DNA of 64,000 bases. Origin: Roseicyclus persicicus. GTDB taxonomy: Bacteria > Pseudomonadota > Alphaproteobacteria > Rhodobacterales > Rhodobacteraceae. Position 1 is the first letter of the stretch. The number at the start of each line of letters is the position of its first letter. Below are positions 54,037 through 62,700 of this stretch, one piece after another. Location: NCBI RefSeq assembly GCF_012395815.1, contig NZ_JAAZQQ010000002.1, forward strand, positions 806,001-870,000. Reading direction: 5' to 3'. Position numbers and translations under genes: made by a program. The notes beneath the pieces are model-generated. The model saw nothing but the letters and a program-made list of their open reading frames with translations. It did not search any database and was not told the origin of the DNA.

Positions 54037-54888
54037 GTGAGCGCGGGCGGCTGGCTGGCCGCGGCGCGGGCGGCGCTGGCCCCGGTGATCGGGGCCGAGG
54101 CGGCGGCGCGCGAGGCGCGGCTGATGCTGGGCCACGCGACGGGCTGGAGCCCGGCGCAGGTGGCGGTGGCGGGCGGCGAGGCGCTGGAGGCCGGTGCCGC
54201 GGCGCGGGCGGACGCGTTGCTGGCGCGGCGGATGCGCCGGGAGCCGCTGGCGCAGATCCTGGGCGACTGGGGGTTCTTCGGGCGGCGCTTTGCGGTGACG
54301 CGGGACACGCTGACGCCGCGGCCGGATACCGAGACGCTGGTGGAGCTGGCGCTGGCGGCGCCGTTCCGTCGGGTGATCGACCTCGGGACCGGGACGGGGG
54401 CCATCGCGGTGACGCTGCTGGCCGAGCGGCCGGCGGCGACCGGGGTGGCGACGGACCTGTCGGTGGCGACGCTGGCGGTGGCCGAGGGCAACGCCGCGCG
54501 GCACGGGGTGGCGGGGCGGTTGTCTTTTCTGAACGCCGACTGGTGGGACGGGGTGGAGGGGGTGTTCGACCTCGTGGTGTCGAACCCGCCCTACGTGACC
54601 GAGGCGGAGTATGCCGGGCTTGCCCCCGAGATCACCGGGTGGGAGCCGCGCGGCGCGCTGACGCCGGGGGGCGACGGGCTGGCGGCGTATCGTGCCATCG
54701 CGGCGGGGCTGGGCGCGCATCTGGCGCCGGGCGGGCGCTGCCTGGTGGAGATCGGGGCGGGGCAGGGCGAGGCCGTCGCGGCCCTGTTCGCGGCCGCGGG
54801 GCTTGACGCGGTGGCCGTGCATCCCGACATCAATGGCAAGCCGCGCGTGGTGTCGGGCACGATGCCGATGCGCCACGATCCGCCGTAA
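54037..54888 (+). CDS. prmC: Release factor glutamine methyltransferase
   Basis: This SAM-dependent enzyme has 283 residues from a GTG start. The SAM motif is DLGTGTGAIAV (about 115-125) and the catalytic NPPY is at 183-186 (SNPPYVTEAEY). It N5-methylates the GGQ glutamine of RF1/RF2, matching its place after prfA. The start is uncertain: GTG at 54037 follows GGGGAAAG, and TTG at 54019 is an alternative. Confidence 0.93.
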   Translation: MSAGGWLAAARAALAPVIGAEAAAREARLMLGHATGWSPAQVAVAGGEALEAGAAARADALLARRMRREPLAQILGDWGFFGRRFAVTRDTLTPRPDTETLVELALAAPFRRVIDLGTGTGAIAVTLLAERPAATGVATDLSVATLAVAEGNAARHGVAGRLSFLNADWWDGVEGVFDLVVSNPPYVTEAEYAGLAPEITGWEPRGALTPGGDGLAAYRAIAAGLGAHLAPGGRCLVEIGAGQGEAVAALFAAAGLDAVAVHPDINGKPRVVSGTMPMRHDPP

Positions 54889-55119
54889 TTCGGCGCAAAC
54901 GGGTGGTTTTCCGCGGGAATCGCGCAGATTCGCCTTGTCATGCGCCGCCGTGCGTGCTTACTCGGCCCCAGCGGGAGGGAACGTCGCAGGACCTTCCCCC
55001 GCGGCTCTGCCCCATCTTCCGTACCGATCCGCCACCGCGCCGGTACGGGTGACGAGCGTCCCCCGGGCCCTGCGCCCGGTCCGCTGCCAACCCAGGACAA
55101 CTGGAACCGTATTTTACAC

Positions 55120-55761
55120 ATGAGATCATCGAAGAACCGCTCGCGGTCCAAGGGGAACCGCAATCGCTCGGTCGGCAACATCGTCAACCGCGTGTTCGAT
55201 TCGTCCGGCCCCGAGGGCAAGGTCCGCGGCACCCCGCAGCAGATCATCGACAAGTACAACCAGCTTGCCCGCGACGCGCAGCTGGCCAATGACCGGGTGG
55301 CGGCGGAGAACTTCCAGCAGCACGCGGAGCATTACCTGCGGATGCTGGCCGAGGCGCAGCGCGAGCAGGAGCAGGCCCAGCAGCACCAGCAGCAGCAGCA
55401 GCGCCCGCAGCAGCACGGCCAGCAGGGCGGCGGCCAGCAGGGCGGCGACCGCGAGCCGCAGGCCGACACGGGCCAGCCCGAGCGCGAGCAGCGCGCCGAG
55501 CGGGAGCCCCGGGCGGAGCGTGAACCGCGGGCCGAGCGCGAGCCCCGGGCCGACCGCGAACCGCGCGCCGAGCGCGAGGGCCGTGGCGGGTTCGATGCGG
55601 TGATCGACACCGGCGCCGAGGCCGACACCGGCCTTGTCGAGACCCCCGAAAGCACGCCGAAGCCCAAGCGCAGCCGCTCGCGCCGTCCGCGCAAGCAGGA
55701 CGATGGCGGCCAGGGTGGCGGCGACGCCGAGGGCAGCCCGCCGCAGGAAGCGGCCGAATAA
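55120..55761 (+). CDS. DUF4167 family protein with charged repeat tail
   Basis: This is a 213-residue protein. The N-terminal 80 residues are the alphaproteobacterial DUF4167 domain ('NRVFDSSGPEGKVRGTPQQIIDKYNQLARDAQLANDRVAAENFQQHAEHYLRML'), preceded by a basic patch suggesting RNA binding. A Gln-rich linker (80-110), six copies of a six-residue charged repeat (about 120-155) and a basic Arg/Lys patch near 190 follow. The tail is predicted to be disordered. The function is not known. It converges on rsmA with a 3-bp gap. Confidence 0.88.
   Translation: MRSSKNRSRSKGNRNRSVGNIVNRVFDSSGPEGKVRGTPQQIIDKYNQLARDAQLANDRVAAENFQQHAEHYLRMLAEAQREQEQAQQHQQQQQRPQQHGQQGGGQQGGDREPQADTGQPEREQRAEREPRAEREPRAEREPRADREPRAEREGRGGFDAVIDTGAEADTGLVETPESTPKPKRSRSRRPRKQDDGGQGGGDAEGSPPQEAAE
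55477..55584 (+). repeat. 18-bp tandem repeat within the DUF4167 gene
   Basis: Six in-frame units encode PEREQR, AEREPR (three times), ADREPR and AEREGR. Third codon positions vary between units, so the repeat is maintained at the protein level and is not a fresh expansion. Confidence 0.85.
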
Positions 55762-55764
55762 GGC

Positions 55765-56604
55765 TCAGCCCGCCACCGCGCGGGCGAGCGCGCAGAACCC
55801 CTCGATCGGCACCTGCTCGGCGCGGTCCGTGGGCGACAGCCCGGCCGCGACGATGCGGTCCTCGATGTCGGGCGTCAGCCCCTTCAGCGCCGCGCGCAGC
55901 ATCTTGCGGCGCTGGTTGAACGCCTTGGCCACCACCCGTTCCAGCACCCCCGGATCGGCCGCGAAGCGCGGCGCGGGCAGGGCCTGCAGGTGCACCACCG
56001 CCGAGCGCACCTTGGGCGGCGGGGTGAAGGCCTCGGGCGGGAGCGTCATGGCGATCCGCACGTCGCAGCGCCACTGGGCCAGCACGGCAAGCCGACCATA
56101 GGCCTTGGAGCCAGGCGGCGCCACGATCCGTTCGGCCACCTCGCGCTGGAACATCAGCGTCAGCGACTGCCAGAGCGGCGGCCAGGCGGGCGGCGTCAGC
56201 CAGCGCACCAGCAGTTCCGTGCCGACGTTGTAGGGCAGGTTCGACACCACCTTGATCGGCGGGGTCAGGTGCGCGGCCCAGTCGACGGCCAGCGCGTCGG
56301 CGTTCAGCACCTCGAGCCGGCCGGGGTAGGCCGCGGCGATCTCGGCCAGCGCGGGCAGGCAGCGGGCGTCCTTTTCCACCGCCACGACCCGGCGCGCGCC
56401 CTCGGCCAGCAGCCCGCGGGTGAGGCCGCCGGGACCGGGCCCGACCTCCAGCACGTCGCAGGAGGTGAGGTCACCCGCCTGCCGCGCGATCTTGGACGTC
56501 AGGTTCAGGTCGAGCAGGAAGTTCTGCCCCAGCGCCTTGCGGGCGGACAGGCCGTGGGTGGCGATGACCTCGCGCAGGGGGGGCAGGCTGTCGATGGCGC
56601 TCAT
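55765..56604 (-). CDS. rsmA: 16S rRNA adenine(1518/1519)-N6-dimethyltransferase
   Basis: This 279-residue KsgA enzyme dimethylates two adenines of helix 45 during small-subunit assembly. '[21 protein letters not shown]' is at 21-41, the SAM motif [12 protein letters not shown] at 51-62 and the catalytic NLPY at 122-125. The C-terminal domain with '[20 protein letters not shown]' is complete. Confidence 0.96.
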   Translation of the reverse strand: MSAIDSLPPLREVIATHGLSARKALGQNFLLDLNLTSKIARQAGDLTSCDVLEVGPGPGGLTRGLLAEGARRVVAVEKDARCLPALAEIAAAYPGRLEVLNADALAVDWAAHLTPPIKVVSNLPYNVGTELLVRWLTPPAWPPLWQSLTLMFQREVAERIVAPPGSKAYGRLAVLAQWRCDVRIAMTLPPEAFTPPPKVRSAVVHLQALPAPRFAADPGVLERVVAKAFNQRRKMLRAALKGLTPDIEDRIVAAGLSPTDRAEQVPIEGFCALARAVAG

Positions 56605-56647
56605 GGGGGAAGCCTTGCCGCGAAACCGCGCCCCGGCGCAAGCGCGA

Positions 56648-56863
56648 TCAGGCGAGGAACACGCCGAGCACCACGCACATAAGCCCGATCACCGACAGGA
56701 GCAGCGCCCCCATGTTGATCGTCACGATCCGCTGCAGGCGCGCGCGCAGTTCCGGGTCGGGGAGCCCTGCGCGTTTCGCCGAAACTGCGGCCCAGATGCA
56801 GTAGCCGAGCGCCAGCAGGCCCATCAGCGCGAGGCCGGTTCCGACATAGACGAGGGCCGCCAT
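56648..56863 (-). CDS. Small hypothetical membrane protein
   Basis: This is a 71-residue protein with two membrane helices ('[24 protein letters not shown]' and '[23 protein letters not shown]') and a short charged loop. The ATG giving MAALVYVG was preferred over an upstream GTG and follows a GGACAGC-like region with no strong ribosome site. No family was recognised. It lies 43 bp upstream of rsmA in the same direction. Confidence 0.65.
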   Translation of the reverse strand: MAALVYVGTGLALMGLLALGYCIWAAVSAKRAGLPDPELRARLQRIVTINMGALLLSVIGLMCVVLGVFLA

Positions 56864-57009
56864 CCGCGCTGTCCTTTCCTGCAGGTGCAACCCTTGACCT
56901 AGGCCAGCACTTTCCCGCTGGCAAGGCTTGTGGCGGGCCGCGCGGCTGGCTAGACGAAGGCTTTGCCGCGCCGCCCCGGCGCGCCCCTTCAGCTTGAGCG
57001 AGAGACGCG

Positions 57010-57276
57010 ATGGACGACACCGAGACCCCCCGCCCCGACAGCTACCACGTCACCGCCGACGAGCTGCGCCAGTTCATCGAGCGCTACGAGCGGCTGGAGG
57101 CCGAGAAGAAGGACATCACCGACGCGCAGAAGGAGGTGATGGCCGAGGCCAAGGGGCGCGGCTACGACACCAAGGTGATGCGCAAGGTGATCGCGCTGCG
57201 CAAGCGCCAGCCCGACGACATCGCCGAGGAAGAGGCGGTGCTGGAGATGTACAAGGAAGCGCTCGGCATGCGCTGA
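57010..57276 (+). CDS. gapR: GapR-type nucleoid-associated protein (DUF2312)
   Basis: This 88-residue protein has the DUF2312 pattern 'VTADELRQFIERYERLEAEKKDITDAQKEVMAEAKGRGYDTKVMRKVIALRKRQPDDIAEEEAVLEMYKEALGM'. In Caulobacter, GapR clamps overtwisted DNA ahead of replication and transcription forks. The small, largely helical, alphaproteobacteria-specific protein matches that family over its full length. Confidence 0.92.
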   Translation: MDDTETPRPDSYHVTADELRQFIERYERLEAEKKDITDAQKEVMAEAKGRGYDTKVMRKVIALRKRQPDDIAEEEAVLEMYKEALGMR

Positions 57277-57286
57277 GCTTAGGGCC

Positions 57287-58162
57287 TCACGGGGTCAGGA
57301 GGGTGACGCCCGGGATGCGGGCGATCTCGGCCATGTCGTCCTCGTAGGCGCGGGTCATCTCCTCGACCAGCTCGGGCGTCCAGCCGGGCAGGTCGAGCTC
57401 CTCCTCGATCTCGGCGTCGAGCGCGTAGCGGTCGAGGAAGGCGCCCACGATGCGCCGGCGCTGCATCTCCGAGGCCGGCGGATTGTCGGCGAGATAGCGC
57501 TGCATGCGGGTGAAGCCGGTCCGGTCCATGATCGTCTCGGCCAGGTCGTCGAGCCCGTCGAGCGGCACCTCGAAGGGCAGGTCGACCATCTCGCGCATGA
57601 TCTCGCCCCACAGCAGCGGGGTGTCCTCGTTGCACCAGACCACGACGGGCGCGTCGGGCTGGGCCGCGCGCAGCCGGCGCAGCATCTCGGACCAGGCCAC
57701 GGCGCGGGGCTGCATCGCGTCGGTGAACTCGCGGAAATCCTTGAACTTCGAGGCGGTGAACAGGGCCGGGATCAGGGTCGCGGGGTTGCGCATCCCGATG
57801 AAGAACTCGACATCGGCCTCGGGGAACAGCCGGCGCAGCCCGCTGGCCTGGCGGTCGATCATCGGCCAGATCTGCGCGCCCTGCACGACGAGCCGGTTGA
57901 TGCAGACGAAGCGCGGGTCGGAAAACACCAGCCGGTCGACCGGCGCGTCGTCGATGATCGCCTCGAGCAGCGCCTCCTGCACCTCGGGCGTGGCGGCGCG
58001 GCCGCGGAGCGCGCGGGCGGTGTCGCGCAGGACGGCCCGGAAGCGGCCGAGCGGCGGCACCTGCACCCCCTCGCGCGCCAGCGCCACGCGGTTCTTCAGG
58101 AGCGAGGACAGCAGGAGGCCGAGATCGGTGCTTGGCGCGCCGAGATGGAAGACGACCTGCAT
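57287..58162 (-). CDS. Hypothetical protein, possible degenerate sulfotransferase fold
   Basis: This 291-residue protein starts 'MQVVFHLGAPSTDLGLLLSSLLKNR', which resembles the PAPS-binding start of sulfotransferases (H-x-G-x-x-K-T-x-T) but lacks the lysine. 'VEFFIGMRNPATLIPALFTASKF' could match the second nucleotide-binding strand. The C-terminal quarter is acidic. Such proteins occur in Rhodobacterales. Enzymatic activity is doubtful. Confidence 0.6.
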   Translation of the reverse strand: MQVVFHLGAPSTDLGLLLSSLLKNRVALAREGVQVPPLGRFRAVLRDTARALRGRAATPEVQEALLEAIIDDAPVDRLVFSDPRFVCINRLVVQGAQIWPMIDRQASGLRRLFPEADVEFFIGMRNPATLIPALFTASKFKDFREFTDAMQPRAVAWSEMLRRLRAAQPDAPVVVWCNEDTPLLWGEIMREMVDLPFEVPLDGLDDLAETIMDRTGFTRMQRYLADNPPASEMQRRRIVGAFLDRYALDAEIEEELDLPGWTPELVEEMTRAYEDDMAEIARIPGVTLLTP

Positions 58163-58284
58163 GTTGCCCTTATCCTTGCCCGAAGGACTGCTGCCCGGCC
58201 GCGACCCTATACCGCCCGCCCGCCCGCTGCCAACCCGCGCCGCGCTTGCGAAGCCGCGGGGCTTGGCGTATTCGGGCCGGGCGT

Positions 58285-58360
58285 GCCCCTATAGCTCAGC
58301 TGGTAGAGCATCTGATTTGTAATCAGAGGGTCGGGAGTTCGAGTCTCTCTGGGGGCACCA
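58285..58360 (+). tRNA. tRNA-Thr (anticodon TGT)
   Basis: A 76-base tRNA. Acceptor GCCCCTA pairs with TGGGGGC (one G-U), the anticodon stem CTGAT/ATCAG encloses TTTGTAA with anticodon TGT, the T-arm has GTTCGAGTC, and CCA is encoded. The sharp fall in G+C just past its 3' end makes it a likely integration site. Confidence 0.97.
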
Positions 58361-58488
58361 CAATAACCCGTTAAATTATTGAATTTTTGCTATTAATTAT
58401 CAAGAGTCTATAATTGGTCCACCTTTTTGGCCACCCCTGTGTTGACGATCGCCCGAACCATCACCGGCAGCCATCAGGCAACCATCTG
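58361..58488. other. A+T-rich left edge of a putative genomic island
   Basis: Directly after the tRNA-Thr CCA the sequence becomes strongly A+T-rich for about 60 bases (58361-58420), unlike anything earlier in the window. Codon use downstream is also less G+C-rich. No integrase gene or second copy of the tRNA 3' end is visible in the window, so the right end lies beyond it. Confidence 0.6.
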
Positions 58489-59133
58489 CTAGATCCCCGA
58501 TACGTTCCCTCCATTCCGGAAGAGATCATCCCACGTGACGGCGTGGCTGGGACGCTGCTGGAACCGCACCTCGATCATGCAGGCTTTCATGTCAAGGACA
58601 GCCCGCAGTAGGCTGATCGATGCCGGGCTTTCACAACAGACCGCTGGGTTCCGACCGTCGTCATCGTCGCACCCCTCGAACCTGAGACCGTGGTCACCCG
58701 GGGCATCGGTTTCCGGACCAAGGCCCAGATCCAGAAGAAGACCTGCGGCCTCGCCTGCGGGCGAATGGTTGGCAAGCCATGCAGCGTAAAACCCGTCGCC
58801 GAAACACGGCTGGAAGGTATCCTCGCGACGAAAACGACCTTCATCGATGAGGCGCCAGTGATCGCGCTGCGTCAGCCTGCGGAAACCGCCCTCTCCGAAG
58901 GCATTCTCGATCACGTCGTATTTCACGAGCCTGCGCGGAAACGGCAGAGCGTCCGTGACGATCTGGAAGCCATGCTGCCCAGGATCGCGATCGATGTAGA
59001 GGATGCGCTCCGGCCTTGCAGGCGCGGATAACAGCGGAGCATCGCTGCGCAGGTGATGCTCAAGGATGCGCTCCACGTGCGGCGCTAGGGCGACGGCAGA
59101 AGTGCCAGCCAGGAAATCTCGTCGCGACAGCAT
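58489..59133 (-). CDS. Tat-exported hypothetical protein
   Basis: This 214-residue protein starts 'MLSRRDFLAGTSAVALAPHVERIL', with a twin-arginine motif SRRDFL followed by a weakly hydrophobic stretch. It is preceded by a good GAGG ribosome site at 5 bp. The body contains 'RILYIDRDPGQHGFQIVTDALPFPRRLVKYDVIENAFGEGGFRRL', repeated His and Asp residues and four scattered cysteines. I recognise no family. Export by Tat usually means a folded, often cofactor-bound protein. It is the first gene inside the putative island. Confidence 0.6.
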   Translation of the reverse strand: MLSRRDFLAGTSAVALAPHVERILEHHLRSDAPLLSAPARPERILYIDRDPGQHGFQIVTDALPFPRRLVKYDVIENAFGEGGFRRLTQRDHWRLIDEGRFRREDTFQPCFGDGFYAAWLANHSPAGEAAGLLLDLGLGPETDAPGDHGLRFEGCDDDDGRNPAVCCESPASISLLRAVLDMKACMIEVRFQQRPSHAVTWDDLFRNGGNVSGI

Positions 59134-59748
59134 GTGATCCTCAGTGGAAGGACAAGGCGACCGCAACTCTGATGAGGCTGCACCCGTAGATTGCCGGATC
59201 GGCCACATCTCCCGAAGGACGACCACCTTGCCGGGTCGGGCAGGTTGGTGGGGGCGACGCCCCGCTCTTGATGACGGTTGACCTCATATCAGAAAAGGCC
59301 GGGAGTGAGTAGGTTTGACGTACCGAGCTACGCATCCCGATCGCGCCTCCTCCAGGTACAGCGAAGCGTCGGTTTACCGCTGGAGTTCAGACGTTGCTGC
59401 GGACCGCAGTGAACGACCCCAAAGAGCTCTTCTCGAACTGTGGTGTCCCGAGCAGTATCCGCCACGATGGGCGGAAACCGGACGATCGCTGCGGGAAGCA
59501 TGATTCCGACAAGGGCGGAAGCCGACCGAAGGACGCGAAGGTTTGCGATAGCGCCAGGAGCGGCGAGACGCCCTCCTCATGAAACGCCGGCAAGGAGCCG
59601 TTTGCAGGACTACATTCAACAGCACACGTACAGGCGCTTTCGGGTAGACACAGCTTGAGGAACTACGTCACGATAGAGGCAGGATTGACATGTTCCGGCA
59701 TTTTCTACCTTATTGATTTTAATTGAGAGTTTAGTTCACGAGGTCGTC
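59134..59748. other. 615-bp stretch with no convincing gene
   Basis: Only short frames without ribosome sites occur. The minus-strand frame at about 59390-59590 ends 'ILLGTPQFEKSSLGSFTAVRSNV', which looks like repeatedly mis-annotated repeat DNA I recall from alphaproteobacteria, but I cannot place it. The last 60 bp before 59749 are A+T-rich (59690-59735) and probably hold the promoter of the helicase gene. Confidence 0.5.
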
Positions 59749-62700
59749 TTGACGGATCCAGCGATTTCAAGGGTTCTCGAGGCTGCGCGTCGCAGGTTGC
59801 TGGACACGGGTACGCGGAACCGCCTGATCCATGTGAACCGGGCCAATACCCGTGCGAACTGCCTGAACATCATCAACGAGCGCTCCGATGCAGTGTACGA
59901 GATCCTTCGTGCGTCTTCCCGCAAGATGCGCTTCAAGGCCATGGGGAAAGACAAGGGTGGCGAAGGGCAAGACATGCTTCTGGCGCTGCCCGAGCCTGAC
60001 ATTCCGGAAGGCGCGGACCGCCTAACTGATGCGATCCTCGAGACCCCTCTTGGCCCCGACGCCTTGGCGCGCAGGCTTCTACGGCTGGCAACCGACGCAA
60101 AGACGGCCGAGGAAGAGCAGGGTCTCAACATCCTCTACCTGGCCATGGGTTTCCTGCAATGGCGCGAGAGCCCGGCCTCCGAGACAACGCGCGAGGCGCC
60201 GCTGATCCTGCTCCCGGTTCAGTTGACGCGGAATGAGCGCAGCTCGACATACGACATCCAATGCCGCGACGACGACATCGCGACGAACCTCCCGTTGCAG
60301 CAGCGCCTGCGCACCGATTTCGGCATCTCCATGCCCGAGATCGAGGAAAGTGAGGATTGGAAGCCTTCGGATTATTTCGCCACCGTGCGAGATGCCGTCT
60401 CCGGTCAACCCGGTTGGACGCTGGATGCGAATGGCATGCAGTTGGGCTTTTTCTCCTTCGCCAAATTGCTCATGCATCGCGACCTCGACCCCTCGACCTG
60501 GCCCGAGGGTGCCTTTGCAGAGAATGACCTTCTGCGCGGGCTTCTGGCCGAAGGCTTCGACGCGCCGAGCCCTATCTTCGGGCCCGGCGACCGACTGGAC
60601 GAAATTCTCGATCCTGCGGAGATCGTGCAGGTCATCGACGCTGATGCCTCGCAGACGATCGTGATCGAAGAAGTCCGGCGGGGATCGAGCCTTGTCGTTC
60701 AAGGGCCGCCAGGCACCGGGAAATCGCAGACGATCACCAATCTGATCGCAGCCGCGGCCCATGACGGCAAATCGGTGCTCTTCGTGGCCGAGAAGATGGC
60801 CGCGCTGTCGGTCGTGCATGATCGTCTGGTGCGCGCGGGGCTTCGGGACATCTGCCTCGAACTGCATTCCCGCACCGCCAACAAGAAGGCGCTCGCCCAG
60901 GAACTGGGGCGCACATTGATGGCCAGCGCCCAGGCGCTGCCCGGCGCGCCCGACCCGGCCCGGCTGCGCGACACCCGCGACAGGCTGAACCGGATCACGT
61001 CGCTCCTCCACGATCCCCTATCTCCAACTGGCGACACGCCGTTTCGCGCCATCACCGAAATCGTCGGCTTCATCGGCGACGGGGCGCCGCCACCATGCGT
61101 CCCGCTGGATGGCTTGGAATCTCTCGACCGAACCACGCGCGACCGCGCTTGCGCTGCCTTGACCGCCTATGCCGAGGCGCTGGGGCGTTCCGGCCCGCCC
61201 GAGGCGCATCCCTTCCGCGGCACCGGTGCGCTGGATCTTCAACCGACGGATCTGGCCCGTCTTGAGAATGAGTTGGCCGAAGCGATCAGTGCGATTGATG
61301 TGCTCTCGGCCGAAGGCCAGCGCTTGGCCACGATCACCGGCCTTCGCGCGCCGACGACGCTCGATGAGGTCGACCGCCTTGTGGCCTCCCTGCGCAGCCT
61401 TGGTGGCCAGCCGCCTGACGCGCGAGACTGGATCGCGCCCCTGTTCGATCACGCCCGATCGCCCCGATTGGCCGAGGCGCTCGCCACAGGATCGGCCTGG
61501 TCTGAGGCTCGGCAGGCAGCCGATGCGGATTTCGCCGTCGCCGCATGGACCACCGATGTCGCAGAGATGCGCGCCGCGCTCGCGCGTGGGCAAGCCTCGT
61601 TCTTCTCGCGCCTGTTCGGCGGCTATCGCCGGGCTTCGGGGGAACTGGCCGGTCTTCTTGCAGGACCTCTGCCCAAAAGTGCTGCCGAGCGCATCGCACT
61701 GGTGGATCGCATCGTGCAGATTCAGGCGCTGCGGCGCGCGCTGGCGGATGAGGAACCCTGGCTTCAAGCCACGCTCGGACCGGCCTGGCGCGGTGAACGA
61801 ATGCCATTCGCCAAGGCAGCCGCGGCTGCAAGCTGGATGGCCCGGTTGAACAAGACGGGCGCCATCGCCAACGGCGAACAACTCAGCGCTGCGCTGGATG
61901 CCATGCCGGATCCGGTCAAGGCCGCCGACCACCTTGCAGCACTGACGGCCACTGCCCTCCAACGGATCAGTGCGCCCATCGCGCGCCTGCAGCTTGATCT
62001 GACCCATGCGGACCTTGGCAGCCCGATCGACCGCACGTCCTTGGCCGAAGTCCGCGATGCGTTTGCCCAAATGGCTGCCGAACCTGATCGCTATAGCGAC
62101 TGGGTCGGTCTTGCCCGGGCTATCGCCACCGCTGTCACGGCGGGCGCCGAAGGGGTCGTGGATGCCGTGGCCGATGAGCGCGTTCCGCCTGCGCGTGCGG
62201 CACAGGAGTTCGCCTATGCCTGCGCGGAGGCCCGATGGACAGCCGCCCGACGCGTCCGTCCCGAGTTGAACGACCTGCCCCAACTGAACCGGCATGATCT
62301 CGTCAGCCTTTTCGCCGATCTGGAGAAGGATCGCATCGACACAGCGCGCAACCTGATCCTGTCCCGGCATTTCGAACAGATGCCGCGCGGAACGATGGGG
62401 GAAATGGGCATCATCCGAGGCGAGATTGCACGCAAGCGCGGGCACAAGCCGATCCGCTGGGTCATGCGCAACGCAGGCTCGATCGTGCAACGGATCAAAC
62501 CCGTCATGCTGATGAGCCCGATTTCCGTCGCGCAATTCCTGCCTCCGGGCAGCGCACAGTTCGACATCCTCGTGATCGACGAAGCCTCGCAGATCCGCCC
62601 CGAAGATGCCCTCGGCGTGATCGCGCGGGCGCGCCAGATCGTCGTGGTCGGAGATCAAAAACAGCTCCCGCCGACATCCTTCTTCGACCGCCTTGTTGAT

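Noticed and set aside
58361-59748. A tyrosine integrase gene next to tRNA-Thr
   Set aside because: No frame of adequate length with the R..HxxR..Y pattern exists on either strand here; if present it lies at the far end of the island.
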